From: Tritrichomonas musculus
Taxonomy: Eukaryota; Parabasalia; Tritrichomonadida; Tritrichomonadidae
DNA: 64,000 bases
Direction: 5' to 3'
NCBI GenBank assembly: GCA_039105265.1
Contig: JAPFFF010000016.1
Coordinates: 186,001 to 250,000, forward strand
Shown piece by piece: positions 1 to 10,056 of this stretch (position 1 is the stretch's first letter; each line of letters starts with the position of its first letter). The notes beneath the pieces were generated by a model. The model did no database searches. It had not been told where the DNA came from and saw nothing but the letters and a program-made list of their open reading frames with translations. The position numbers and the translations under genes were made by a program.

Positions 1-172
1 TAAAATATTTATATCTTTACCTTCAATATTGCTTTCATTTATATTTTACTATTAATCGTTTATTTATTTTGAAAAAAATTATATTTATATTATTTTATTA
101 AAACTATTTTAATTTTATGTCTTTAATCATTATGATGCTGGTATTCAAATGCTTCAATTTTCATAACTCGTG
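1..172 (-). repeat. Inverted copy A of kinase 3' end and flank
   Basis: The last codons of the kinase pseudogene plus about 120 bp of its 3' flank match, in inverted orientation and with few differences, 9836-10010. The repeat may continue left of the window. Confidence 0.8.
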
Positions 173-1964
173 CTTCAATTTCTTGTTTCATGCTCATTTC
201 TTTACTTGTCAATTTCTTGTTCTTATTTTCAGAAAACAAATCATAATTATTAGATTTCATTACATCAAAGATTTCAGCGAACGATGGACGGTTTTCTGGC
301 GATGTTGACAAGCAACTTTCAATCAATTTACGGACCCAATTAACAATCGTATCAGGAAGAGGAGGAAGGATTCCTAAACAGACATTTTTCAAGTTGAATT
401 TTGGGTAGCTTCCAGTGACAATGAAAACAAGCACGATTCCGAATGAATAAACGTCTACCTTATTTGTATATTTGATACCATCTTCATCATCAGCGAAAAG
501 TTCAGGTGTCATCGCATGCCGAGGACGAGTTCAGTAGTGATTCTGTTCTTTTGCTTGTTATCAAGTTCTTTGTTCTTGATTGCCTTTTCAAGCGAGTTTG
601 GTTCAAGTGACAGAACAATCGATGGTGCATGTGTATCGTCTCCATAATTGACACCAATGATGCGAATGATGCATGGATGACGAAGCCTGAACAAAACTTC
701 ACCTTCAGTAAGAAACCGTTGTAAAATTTTATGAGTGAACTGTTTGAGTTCTTTCTTTGCATATTTTTCTTGTTCTGTCTTGATGAATATTTTGACACTA
801 GATGTAGCTCCTTCACCGATGAGTGATCCTTCTTGGTAATCATTCAAATTGATGAATGTTATATCTGTCTTTTTTTCTTTAAGTGCAAATAGGAAGCCTT
901 TCAATCGATCGACTTCTTCATTTGTTTCAAGGTTCTTTGCTTTTAGTTGACTGTTTTCCTGTTTTAATTGGTGAATTTCCTTTTCAAGTTGTGATAATTT
1001 TTCCATCAATTGACTGTCTTTGTTTTCAGCAGGTTGATTTTGGATTGGATTTGCTAATCTTTTTTTTGGTTTTGGTTTTTGGATTTCATTGTGGATTTGT
1101 TTCACATTTTCTGTTTTAATGGTTTTAGTCGGTCCTTTGGATAACATATCAGCAATTTCGAAATTACAATTTTCAATGGCTTTATCAATAGCAGAACAAT
1201 AAAATATTTCACTTTAAAATTCCATAAATAATTACAAAATTTTAATGTTATGAAAAATGTAAAAATTTGAATATTATTAATACTGTTGTAATAAAATGTT
1301 TTTAATGTTGATATCAATTCCGCTTTGTGCTAATAATAATTGAACAATTTCTTTATGGCCTTGACATGCAGCCCAAATTAAAGCTGTATAATTAAAAATA
1401 AGAAGTGGAATTCCATAAATGATTTATATATTTAAAATATCATGAAAAAAAGTAAAAATAAACTTCAAAAAAATGTTTCTGTGTTCAAATATTTTGAGCG
1501 TTAATATCAATATTTTTATGTAATAATAATTCTCGAACAACATTTGTATGACCTTCCCATGCAGCCCAAAGTAACGGTGTATTATTAGATATCTGAATTA
1601 AACTCCACAAATGATTGTAAATTTTAATATAATAAAAAAAGAAGACTTTAATATCATCAGAAACTTTATAATTAGATGTTTTTACTGTTGACTTGAATAT
1701 CTTGAAGGGATAATAATTCTTTAACAATATTAACATGACCATTTTTTGCAGCTAAATTCAACGCCGTATAATCAAATAAACGAGTTTAATCCCATGAATT
1801 GTGGAAATTATATATTCTATGAATAGTATATTTTAAATATCATGAATATTCTTCATTGAAATATCTTTGAAGTTAATATCTACTTTATTTGTAGCAAGAA
1901 TTTGTCGAACTGACTTAAGATTTCCGCAAGAAGAAGCATTTAAAAGTTTTTGATTATTATTCAT
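123..1964 (-). pseudogene. Ankyrin / coiled-coil / TKL protein kinase pseudogene
   Basis: Read right to left, the locus has ankyrin-like islands (1964 to about 1199), a Gln/Lys-rich coiled coil (about 1000-870), then a kinase N-lobe with glycine-loop motif GEGATSSV and lysine in YAKKEL. The C-lobe resumes at MTPEL and VDVYSFG and ends in FEYQHHND. Compared with the intact paralogue at 20919-22688, the catalytic loop (HRDLKP) and DFG segment, roughly 50 codons, are missing at about 510. The two halves are in different frames there, so this copy cannot be an active kinase. The half at 509-1147 begins with an ATG but is only the 3' part of a longer gene. Basis: domain motifs seen directly; the ankyrin-kinase joining is inferred from the continuous reading of 1199 into 1147. 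Confidence 0.8.
1199..1964 (-). repeat. Tandem ankyrin modules separated by ~90-bp spacers
   Basis: On the minus strand the islands are 1860-1964 (starts with an ATG at 1964), 1675-1770, 1488-1589 and 1295-1393, plus a fifth leading into the kinase gene from about 1199. Each of the middle three encodes one ankyrin unit of 32-34 residues (for example NTPLLWAAWEGHTNVV). The four spacers are 85-96 nt, AT-rich, contain stops and resemble one another (a shared ATTTATGGAATT-like block). No GTATGT 5' splice site or trichomonad-type 3' splice motif is visible. They are either unusual introns duplicated with their exons or decayed repeats. Confidence 0.65.
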
Positions 1965-3130
1965 TTAAAGTAGTATGGCGATTTGTATGAGGTCATTCAA
2001 ACATTTTTGTGATGCTATTTGGTTTATAAACAAATCGATATATATTAAATTCTTGATCTGCTATGCAAAAAAATTATATAATATAATTTTAAATATTTGG
2101 TATATGTTATTAAACAAAAATATAAAAATCATTATTCTCTGATTTATGCGATTTTTGTCGAATTAAATAATATGATGATCTATTTTTTGGGAAAATTTAG
2201 AGTTTTAAGAAAGGCAATATATTTATAATTATATAAATATATATATACATATGTATAATGCTTTTATTTGGTCTATCTATCTTTTTTAATTAAAAATATA
2301 TATTCAAAAAAAGTCTGGTTTCATTATTTAAATCATGCTTTATCAAAAGAAAACCTCATGGGAAATATTAATTTAGCATTCATTTTTAATAATTCGCATT
2401 CATTCTTTCAAAATAGGCAAAACAAATAAAAATCATAGTTTGGGTATTGAAAAATATTCAGAGCGACGTTCAATTTTTAAAACTTTTTCATTTTAAAAAT
2501 TATATGAGTTCATTGAAATCATATTTGATGATTTATTTGGTCGCTTATATTTTTGTAAAAATGCAAGAAATAACAGTGTGGCATCCCAATATGATTAAAA
2601 CAACAATATACAAAAATCAATATAATAATATTTTCATCGAAATCAGATTGATTATGGAAGATAAAATCCATGTTTCTAAAGCATATCAATGCCAATTATG
2701 CGGAAGCTATTTACTATCAAAGAAAGGAGCAAAAAATCATAAATGTTTTTTTCATAAATAACGCAAATTAAATAATATTGAATAAGGTAGCTAGATTTTT
2801 TTATCAAAAATGTAAGATCATTAAATTTTTCATTATTTAGGAGATTTTGGCTATGATTCCTTCCTGAAAAGTTTTTAATACATTTATTAATGCATAAAAA
2901 ATAATATTATCCGGTAATAAAATGATTTATTTCAAAGATCTAAATTATATTATTTGAAATTTCAATCAAATATTGAATTATACAAGATTTCAATGCAATG
3001 AATAAGGATACTACATGATAAATTCATATTTATTGATTAGTTATCGATATTGAACAATTTTCAAACGAAATGTTATGTATTGTATAAATTGTTAAACATG
3101 ATTATAAATATAAATGTATCTATATTTTCT
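1965..3130. other. Gene-free AT-rich stretch
   Basis: No supported gene. A reading frame at 2447-2761 has no ATG at its start. Its end, from an internal ATG near 2655, encodes a short C2H2-like pattern (CQLC, then HKCFFH), which may be the relic of a zinc-finger gene or chance. Confidence 0.4.
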
Positions 3131-3336
3131 ATGGAGATAAAAGAAAAATGAAAAATTATTTCAAAAAGTGAATTTTTTAAAAAGATATTATTTCGTATTT
3201 ATCACATTATATGAAAATATTTTATATTGTTATATGATGTTTTTAAATATAATATTGATTATTATAGTTATGATAAGGAATATAAATAAAGAAATAAGAA
3301 ATAAAAGATAAATCGTAAATAAATTTTTAAACAAAA

Positions 3337-4338
3337 TTATTTCCTTGGGAAAATAAGATGACCTTTAATTTGTTGGATACTTGATAAATGAGTAAAACTT
3401 TTATATGAATTCATCTTTGTTAAAGGTGAAACTTTTAGATTACTTCCTAATGAGTTCGCTTTATGATTTTCATTAATGAATGATCTACTTGATGATACAT
3501 TAGGTTTCATAATTATTTTATGTGAATTTGTTTGTTTATTACTTTTCTTATTATCTTTGATTGTTTGATAGGTTGAGAAGTTAATTAATTTATTTGCTGT
3601 TGGACGTAAGTTTGGTTGACTTTGCGTCATTTTATTAATAATATTTTGAATTCGTGGATCAATTTTGTTTTTGATAAAATCAAATTCACCAATTAAAATA
3701 CTTTGTTTTAATTGTTGAACTGAATGAATAGAAAATGGATATTTACCTGTCGACATATAATAAAATGTGATTCCTAACGCCCATATATCTGCTTTAAATG
3801 GATTTATTTCTTTATATAAAAACATTTCGGGTGCAAAATATTTCATCGTTCCACATTTATCTCCTGATTTATCATCGTTTTCAAAATTTTTGGCAATACC
3901 AAAGTCGGCTAGTTTGACTTTGTTATATTTATCTATTAATATATTTTCTGGTTTAATATCTCGGTGTGCAATATTCTTAGAATGACAATATTCTACTGCA
4001 TCTAATATTTGTTTCGAGTAATAAATGAATTCTTCATATAAAAGTTTCCCTTTTTGATGTATAGTACCATTCGGACAATACTCCATCACTAGGTATTGTG
4101 AAAATTCATCTTCAAAAAAATCATATATTCGAATTATATTTGGATGATTAAGTGAAACAAGCATTTCAAGTTCATATTTCGTTATTTTGTCTTTTCTTGC
4201 TCGTTTAATTGCAAACTCTTGTTTATACTTTTCGCTATAACAAAGATAAACTGATGAAAAGCCACCATTGCCAATGACTTTCTTAAACTCGTATCCATGA
4301 TCAAAAATCGTTTGTTTGATTTGTTCTATTTCTATCAT
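3337..4338 (-). CDS. Ser/Thr protein kinase, palindrome copy 1
   Basis: A 333-residue single-domain kinase. Seen: glycine loop IGNGGFSSVY (about residues 22-31), VAIK-type lysine K45 in FAIK, catalytic HRDIKPEN with D127, DFG at 145-147, GTMKYFAPEM and a WALGITFYYMSTGKYPF C-lobe. A basic Ser/Lys-rich tail of about 70 residues follows. The fold pattern is closest to CAMK/AMPK/NEK-like kinases of protists, and it phosphorylates Ser/Thr by family. I start at the ATG at 4338; the frame extends 15 codons further but without an ATG. The gene diverges from its twin at 5217, and their promoters lie in the palindrome centre. All key catalytic residues are present, so it is probably active. Confidence 0.9.
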   Translation of the reverse strand: MIEIEQIKQTIFDHGYEFKKVIGNGGFSSVYLCYSEKYKQEFAIKRARKDKITKYELEMLVSLNHPNIIRIYDFFEDEFSQYLVMEYCPNGTIHQKGKLLYEEFIYYSKQILDAVEYCHSKNIAHRDIKPENILIDKYNKVKLADFGIAKNFENDDKSGDKCGTMKYFAPEMFLYKEINPFKADIWALGITFYYMSTGKYPFSIHSVQQLKQSILIGEFDFIKNKIDPRIQNIINKMTQSQPNLRPTANKLINFSTYQTIKDNKKSNKQTNSHKIIMKPNVSSSRSFINENHKANSLGSNLKVSPLTKMNSYKSFTHLSSIQQIKGHLIFPRK

Positions 4339-5216
4339 CAATAATAAAAAATGAACAAAAAAATAATTCAATAAATTATTCAATTAAAATTGAAAGATGT
4401 TTATTTACTCGGCTAATTCTTTGAATGCATATCATTCAAAAATTGTGAAAATATATTTAAAAAATATTCGATTACTAAAATTTTATTTTAAAAAGTTTGA
4501 AATTAAATAAAATTCAATTACCCGGCTAATTCTTTGAATACTTTACTATTCAAAAATTGTTGATAGAACTCTCAATTTAAAAATACCATCAAACTTTGCT
4601 TAAAAAACATTCTGAGTTATTATAGATAATTGAATTATCATCTTCTCCTTTTTTAAATGAGAAATCAGATTGTTGCTTTTAATTGAGTATATCAAAAAAA
4701 TGATAATCAACATATGAGTTAATTTTTAAAAAAGATGACTCTTACATTATGAAATAAATAGCAGTTATTCAGTTTTTTTAATCAATTTTGGATTTAACTT
4801 CGATATCTTATATAAAATTAATGGTGAAAATCTGAGGGATACATGTGATGGTTCAATTATATTATTCTTTTGTGTAAATTTTGCATTGTGTGAAAGATTT
4901 AAAGAGAGAGAAGATGGTAATTCAATTTTCAATAATTACTCAGAATGTTTTTTAAGCAAAGTTTGATGGTATTTTTAAATTGAGAGTTCTATCAACAATT
5001 TTTGAATAGTAAAGTATTCAAAGAATTAGCCGGGTAATTGAATTTTATTTAATTTCAAACTTTTTAAAATAAAATTTTAGTAATCGAATATTTTTTAAAT
5101 ATATTTTCACAATTTTTGAATGATATGCATTCAAAGAATTAGCCGAGTAAATAAACATCTTTCAATTTTAATTGAATAATTTATTGAATTATTTTTTTGT
5201 TCATTTTTTATTATTG

Positions 5217-6218
5217 ATGATAGAAATAGAACAAATCAAACAAACGATTTTTGATCATGGATACGAGTTTAAGAAAGTCATTGGCAATGGTGGCTTTTCA
5301 TCAGTTTATCTTTGTTATAGCGAAAAGTATAAACAAGAGTTTGCAATTAAACGAGCAAGAAAAGACAAAATAACGAAATATGAACTTGAAATGCTTGTTT
5401 CACTTAATCATCCAAATATAATTCGAATATATGATTTTTTTGAAGATGAATTTTCACAATACCTAGTGATGGAGTATTGTCCGAATGGTACTATACATCA
5501 AAAAGGGAAACTTTTATATGAAGAATTCATTTATTACTCGAAACAAATATTAGATGCAGTAGAATATTGTCATTCTAAGAATATTGCACACCGAGATATT
5601 AAACCAGAAAATATATTAATAGATAAATATAACAAAGTCAAACTAGCCGACTTTGGTATTGCCAAAAATTTTGAAAACGATGATAAATCAGGAGATAAAT
5701 GTGGAACGATGAAATATTTTGCACCCGAAATGTTTTTATATAAAGAAATAAATCCATTTAAAGCAGATATATGGGCGTTAGGAATCACATTTTATTATAT
5801 GTCGACAGGTAAATATCCATTTTCTATTCATTCAGTTCAACAATTAAAACAAAGTATTTTAATTGGTGAATTTGATTTTATCAAAAACAAAATTGATCCA
5901 CGAATTCAAAATATTATTAATAAAATGACGCAAAGTCAACCAAACTTACGTCCAACAGCAAATAAATTAATTAACTTCTCAACCTTTCAAACAATCAAAG
6001 ATAATAAGAAAAGTAATAAACAAACAAATTCACATAAAATAATCATGAAGCCTAATGTATCATCAAGTAGATCATTCATTAATGAAAATCATAAAGCGAA
6101 CTCATTAGGAAGTAATCTTAAAGTTTCACCTTTAACAAAGATGAATTCATATAAAAGTTTTACTCATTTATCAAGTATCCAACAAATTAAAGGTCATCTT
6201 ATTTTCCCAAGGAAATAA
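5217..6218 (+). CDS. Ser/Thr protein kinase, palindrome copy 2
   Basis: Twin of the gene at 3337-4338 in the other palindrome arm, 333 residues. The only protein difference seen is Phe for Tyr in the STFQTIKDN segment just after the kinase domain. Glycine loop, FAIK lysine, HRDIKPEN, DFG and APE motifs are intact. The first ATG in frame is at 5217 (MIEIEQ). The copies share about 120 bp of 3' flank and all 5' flank up to the spacer, so they probably share expression signals. The near-identity of silent sites points to recent duplication or ongoing gene conversion. Confidence 0.9.
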   Translation: MIEIEQIKQTIFDHGYEFKKVIGNGGFSSVYLCYSEKYKQEFAIKRARKDKITKYELEMLVSLNHPNIIRIYDFFEDEFSQYLVMEYCPNGTIHQKGKLLYEEFIYYSKQILDAVEYCHSKNIAHRDIKPENILIDKYNKVKLADFGIAKNFENDDKSGDKCGTMKYFAPEMFLYKEINPFKADIWALGITFYYMSTGKYPFSIHSVQQLKQSILIGEFDFIKNKIDPRIQNIINKMTQSQPNLRPTANKLINFSTFQTIKDNKKSNKQTNSHKIIMKPNVSSSRSFINENHKANSLGSNLKVSPLTKMNSYKSFTHLSSIQQIKGHLIFPRK

Positions 6219-6424
6219 TTTTGTTTAAAAATTTATTTACGATTTATCTTTTATTTCTTATTTCTTTATTTATATTCCTTATCATAACTATAATAATCAA
6301 TATTATATTTAAAAACATCATATAACAATATAAAATATTTTCATATAATGTGATAAATACGAAATAGTATCTTTTTAAAAAATTCACTTTTTGAAATATT
6401 TTTTCATTTTCCTTTTATCTCCAT

Positions 6425-6816
6425 AAATACTTCAAACAACATAACTTTCAATTCATAAAATATAATTAAAATCATGGCTATTTACCGTTACTATCTTGTA
6501 ATGACTAAAAAACGTTTTTTCCTTGCCCTAATTACTGATTTGTTTTTTATTTATTAAAAAATACATCGAATTTTCCCGTTAATAATAAGACAGCAAGTTT
6601 TTATCTTTCTTAAGTATCAATATTTTCCTCTTTGACGGCCATATTGATAAATACTTTTCTTTTTTATGAAATATATATTGAAAAGAGGAGGAAGATGCAG
6701 AGATGGAGGAAATTTATTTTTTGGCAAAGCAAAACGCGCACTAAATCTTAAAATTTCTGCGATAAAGGACAAGTTTTTTTCTATTTTTAAATATAAAAAA
6801 TAAAAATAAAATAAAT
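6425..6816. other. Intergenic, no gene seen
   Basis: AT-rich spacer between the palindrome and the 3' end of the Sel1 kinase gene. Nothing recognisable. Confidence 0.5.
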
Positions 6817-9420
6817 TTATTTATTAATTGATTTTGCCAATTGTTCATATTTCAATGCAGCAGCCTCATCTTTATCGACACCAATTCCATTCTTTAGCAT
6901 TTCTGAATAAGTTTGCATTGCTACAACTTGTCCTGCATCAGCAGCTATTTTCAAATATTTTGCTGCTTCTTTATAATCTTCTTCAATTCCATCTCCAAAT
7001 AACAGCATATTTGAATACATGAGCACTGCATTGATGAATCCTTCATCGGCAGCCTTTTTGTAATACATTGCTGCCATTTGCTTGTTAACTGGAACACCAT
7101 CGCCATTTTGCAAAAATATAGCATAAGTGAACATCGATTCCAAATGGCCTTTATCAGCGGCCAATTTTATATATCTCACAGCTTCACTAGGATCAGCCTC
7201 AATTCCTTCACCATTTTTCAACAATATTGCATAATTTCTCATTGCATCAAGCTGGCCAAGATCAGCTGCTTTTTTGTAATATTTGATTGCTTCTTCTAAA
7301 TTGACCTCAGTACCAATTCCTTGATTCATCATATAAGCGTAACTAAACATTGAATCAACGATTCCATTGTCAGCTGCAATTTTATAATACTTTAAAGCTT
7401 CCTTTTTGTTTTCAGGAACGCCTTGTCCGTTAAGTAACATTGCTGCATAATTGTTTGCTGCTTCAAATTGTCCACCTTCAAGTGATATTTTAAATAACTT
7501 GGCAGCTTCTCTGTAATCAATATCAATTCCCCAGCCATGATACAAGCATAATGCATAATTATAAGTGCAATTGACATTTCCTTTTTCTGATGCCATTTTG
7601 AAATATTTCACAGCTTCTTTTTGGTCCATTTCAATTCCTACACCTCGATTTAAGCAGTCACCATACATGGCCATCGAATTAACATGTCCTTGATCAGCTG
7701 CCATTTTTAAGTATTTTAAAGCATTCTTTTTGTTTGATGGATTTTCATCAATGAATAAAATTAATGCAGTTTCATACATTGATTCAATATGGCCATTATC
7801 TGCAGCTGTTTTGAAATAATTAGTAGCTTCTTTAATGAGCAATGAATTATTGCTCTTTATTAGAATTTTTGCTGCTTGATACATTGATTCAATATGACCT
7901 TTTTGAGCTGCCATTCTGAAATATTTCACAGTCATCATTCTATCAAGATTATTTGGAGATCCAGATAAAATCAAGCCTGTTTGGTACATTGAATCAATAT
8001 GACCTTTATCGGCCGCCTTTTTGAAGTATTGATATGATTTAAGTTTGTCTTCATCCAATACTAGAAAAGCATAATTATACATTGATTCTATATGATCTTT
8101 ATCTGCTGCTTTTTTGAAATAAATTGCTGATTCTTTCACATTCTCTTCAATTCCTTCTCCTTTTTTCAGCATAAGAGCATATTTGTACATTGATTCAACG
8201 TGCTCGTTTTTAGCAGCATTTTTGTAATACATGACAGCTTCTTCTTTATTAACATCAACACCTTTGCCTTCATCCAAAAGACATCCATATTGATACATTG
8301 CTTCTATATGTCCTTTATCAGCAGCTGATTTGCACCAGTGAGCGGCTTCTTTCAAATCTTCTGGAGAGTTTTCTTTCATTGAAAGAAATTTTTCATAAAG
8401 AGAATCAGCATTAAGATCTTTTTGTTTTTTTGAATTTTTCAATTTAATGAATTGATCAAAAGAAATGAGTGATTCTCCTTTATTGAATGAAACGATAGAT
8501 TCATCAATGAAATCAACATAATCGAAATATTTCACTTCATCAATCATTTCATTAATGAATTCCGAATCATTTTTAAGTATTTCAGTAATTTCATCGAAAG
8601 TCGGACGTTCTTTTGGTTCTTCTGCCCAACATCTCTGTATTAGTGATTGATAACATTCAGGAATGGTCACATCAAAAGTTGGACGAATTGAATCACGAAC
8701 TTTTTGAATAAACATTACATAATTTTTACAATCAGAATAAGGTGTCTCTAACATCATTATTTCATATGCAATCATTGCAAAAGCATAAACATCGCCATTT
8801 TTAGTAAATTCATAATCTTTTAAGGCTTCTGGTGGTGAATATATCATAGTTCCTTTAAAATCAGATGTTGATTGCATTGTCATGCTTTCATTATTAAAAT
8901 GCAAAATTTTTGACAATCCAAAATCAGCGACTTTTGGCAACAAATCATCATCCATCAATATGTTTTCTGGCTTTAAATCACGATGAATTATGTTGTGAGC
9001 GTGCAGAAATGACATTGCTGCTGAAATTCCGTATAATGTGATGAGCTTTTGTGTATAATCCCATTTTGGATCTGCTATTCCTGATTTCTCAGAGTTAATT
9101 ATGCTTTTCAAAGTTCCTTTTGATATTAATTCTGTAATATAAATTGGACTGAGATTACCTTCAAAATCAAGTGGACTGAAACCAATAAATTCGATAATGG
9201 CAGGATGCTTAACTTTAAACATAATGTTAACTTCACGGACAATATTGTGAATTTCTTTTTCTGTTATTTCGTCTTCATAGAATAATGCCTTTGATATTTT
9301 GGCTGCATAAATTTTTCCAGTTTTAATATCGATAGCTTCATATACTTCGGCGAATTTTCCTTCTCCTATTTTTGTTTTTAGTTGATACTGGTTTAAATCT
9401 AATGATTTTTCTTGTTCCAT
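6817..9420 (-). CDS. TKL-type protein kinase with 14 Sel1 repeats
   Basis: 867 residues from an ATG at 9420. Residues about 8-285 are a kinase domain: glycine loop IGEGKFAEVYEA, YAAKIS lysine, HRDLKPENIL, DFGLSK, GTMIYSPPEAL and a GDVYAFAMIAYEI C-lobe. The Y/F-A-F style C-lobe and overall pattern fit the TKL group common in trichomonads and Entamoeba. After a linker, residues about 365-860 hold 14 consecutive Sel1-like repeats of about 36 residues (pattern AxYFKKAADKGHxESMYxYAxxLxxGxG), which form an alpha-solenoid used for protein binding. Repeats 3-6 lack the GxG loop. Catalytic residues are intact. A cytosolic signalling or scaffold kinase is inferred; no signal peptide or membrane segment is seen. 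Confidence 0.93.
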   Translation of the reverse strand: MEQEKSLDLNQYQLKTKIGEGKFAEVYEAIDIKTGKIYAAKISKALFYEDEITEKEIHNIVREVNIMFKVKHPAIIEFIGFSPLDFEGNLSPIYITELISKGTLKSIINSEKSGIADPKWDYTQKLITLYGISAAMSFLHAHNIIHRDLKPENILMDDDLLPKVADFGLSKILHFNNESMTMQSTSDFKGTMIYSPPEALKDYEFTKNGDVYAFAMIAYEIMMLETPYSDCKNYVMFIQKVRDSIRPTFDVTIPECYQSLIQRCWAEEPKERPTFDEITEILKNDSEFINEMIDEVKYFDYVDFIDESIVSFNKGESLISFDQFIKLKNSKKQKDLNADSLYEKFLSMKENSPEDLKEAAHWCKSAADKGHIEAMYQYGCLLDEGKGVDVNKEEAVMYYKNAAKNEHVESMYKYALMLKKGEGIEENVKESAIYFKKAADKDHIESMYNYAFLVLDEDKLKSYQYFKKAADKGHIDSMYQTGLILSGSPNNLDRMMTVKYFRMAAQKGHIESMYQAAKILIKSNNSLLIKEATNYFKTAADNGHIESMYETALILFIDENPSNKKNALKYLKMAADQGHVNSMAMYGDCLNRGVGIEMDQKEAVKYFKMASEKGNVNCTYNYALCLYHGWGIDIDYREAAKLFKISLEGGQFEAANNYAAMLLNGQGVPENKKEALKYYKIAADNGIVDSMFSYAYMMNQGIGTEVNLEEAIKYYKKAADLGQLDAMRNYAILLKNGEGIEADPSEAVRYIKLAADKGHLESMFTYAIFLQNGDGVPVNKQMAAMYYKKAADEGFINAVLMYSNMLLFGDGIEEDYKEAAKYLKIAADAGQVVAMQTYSEMLKNGIGVDKDEAAALKYEQLAKSINK

Positions 9421-9835
9421 AAAATTTAACTATTTTTCTGACATGTCAGATTTATTATTGAGATGTTTCATTCAATTTTTTGTAAAGAGAAAAAATTTTT
9501 TACAAAAAAATTCTCTTGATCAAGAAAAATTGAGTATAAAAGTTTTTTGTCGATGACTTCCCAATTCTCTTGATCGTGTGAGCCAAACATTTGCTAAGAT
9601 TTTTGATGATAGCAAGAAGTAAAATCCAACATGTACCCAATAATACATTCATGATTTTGTTTCTTGTATTTGTTACTTTCACATCACATAGAGAAGTGTA
9701 TCACAACCTCAATGCATGCACATTTGGATAATTTTTCCAAGATTTCAAAAAAATCTATTCAAATAATCTTAAAAGCTTCAAATCATATGATAAAAAACAT
9801 TAAAATAGATAAAATCGTCAATACCAATAATAAAT
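9421..9835. other. Intergenic between Sel1 kinase and duplicated kinase tail
   Basis: No supported gene. A frame at 9664-9852 runs into the duplicated kinase tail and may be its degraded upstream continuation. It has no recognisable motif. Confidence 0.35.
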
Positions 9836-10010
9836 TGAAGCATGAGTTATGAAAATTGTAGTATTTGAATACCAGCATCATAATGATTAAAGACCTTAAA
9901 TTAAAATAGTTTTAATAAAATAATATAAAAATAATTTTTTCAAAATAAATAAACGATTAATAGTAAAATATAAATGAAAACAATATTGAAGGTAAAGATA
10001 TAAATATTTT
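9836..10010 (+). pseudogene. Inverted copy B: 3' scrap of the ankyrin-kinase gene
   Basis: On the plus strand the segment reads as the last ~18 codons of the kinase at 123-1147 (VMKI..FEYQHHND, then stop), with a stop inside, followed by the same ~120 bp of 3' flank. It faces the copy at 1-172 in inverted orientation about 9.7 kb away. It is a non-functional relic. Confidence 0.8.
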
Positions 10011-10056
10011 ATGAATATAAAAAAATTCAATTAAATTTTATCGTTGCAAAATATAT

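Larger units (their letters stand above)
3131..6424. repeat. Large palindrome (inverted duplication) with two kinase genes
   Basis: The arms are about 3131-4648 and 4905-6424, around 1.5 kb each, in opposite orientation around a spacer of about 256 bp (4649-4904). The coding parts differ by a handful of bases (one Tyr/Phe replacement, a few silent changes). The outer ends stop together at an ATGGAGAT / ATCTCCAT pair, and identity falls off gradually toward the spacer. Confidence 0.95.

Noticed and set aside
2447-2761. 104-codon protein gene
   Set aside because: No ATG at the start and low-complexity composition; only the last ~25 codons look zinc-finger-like.
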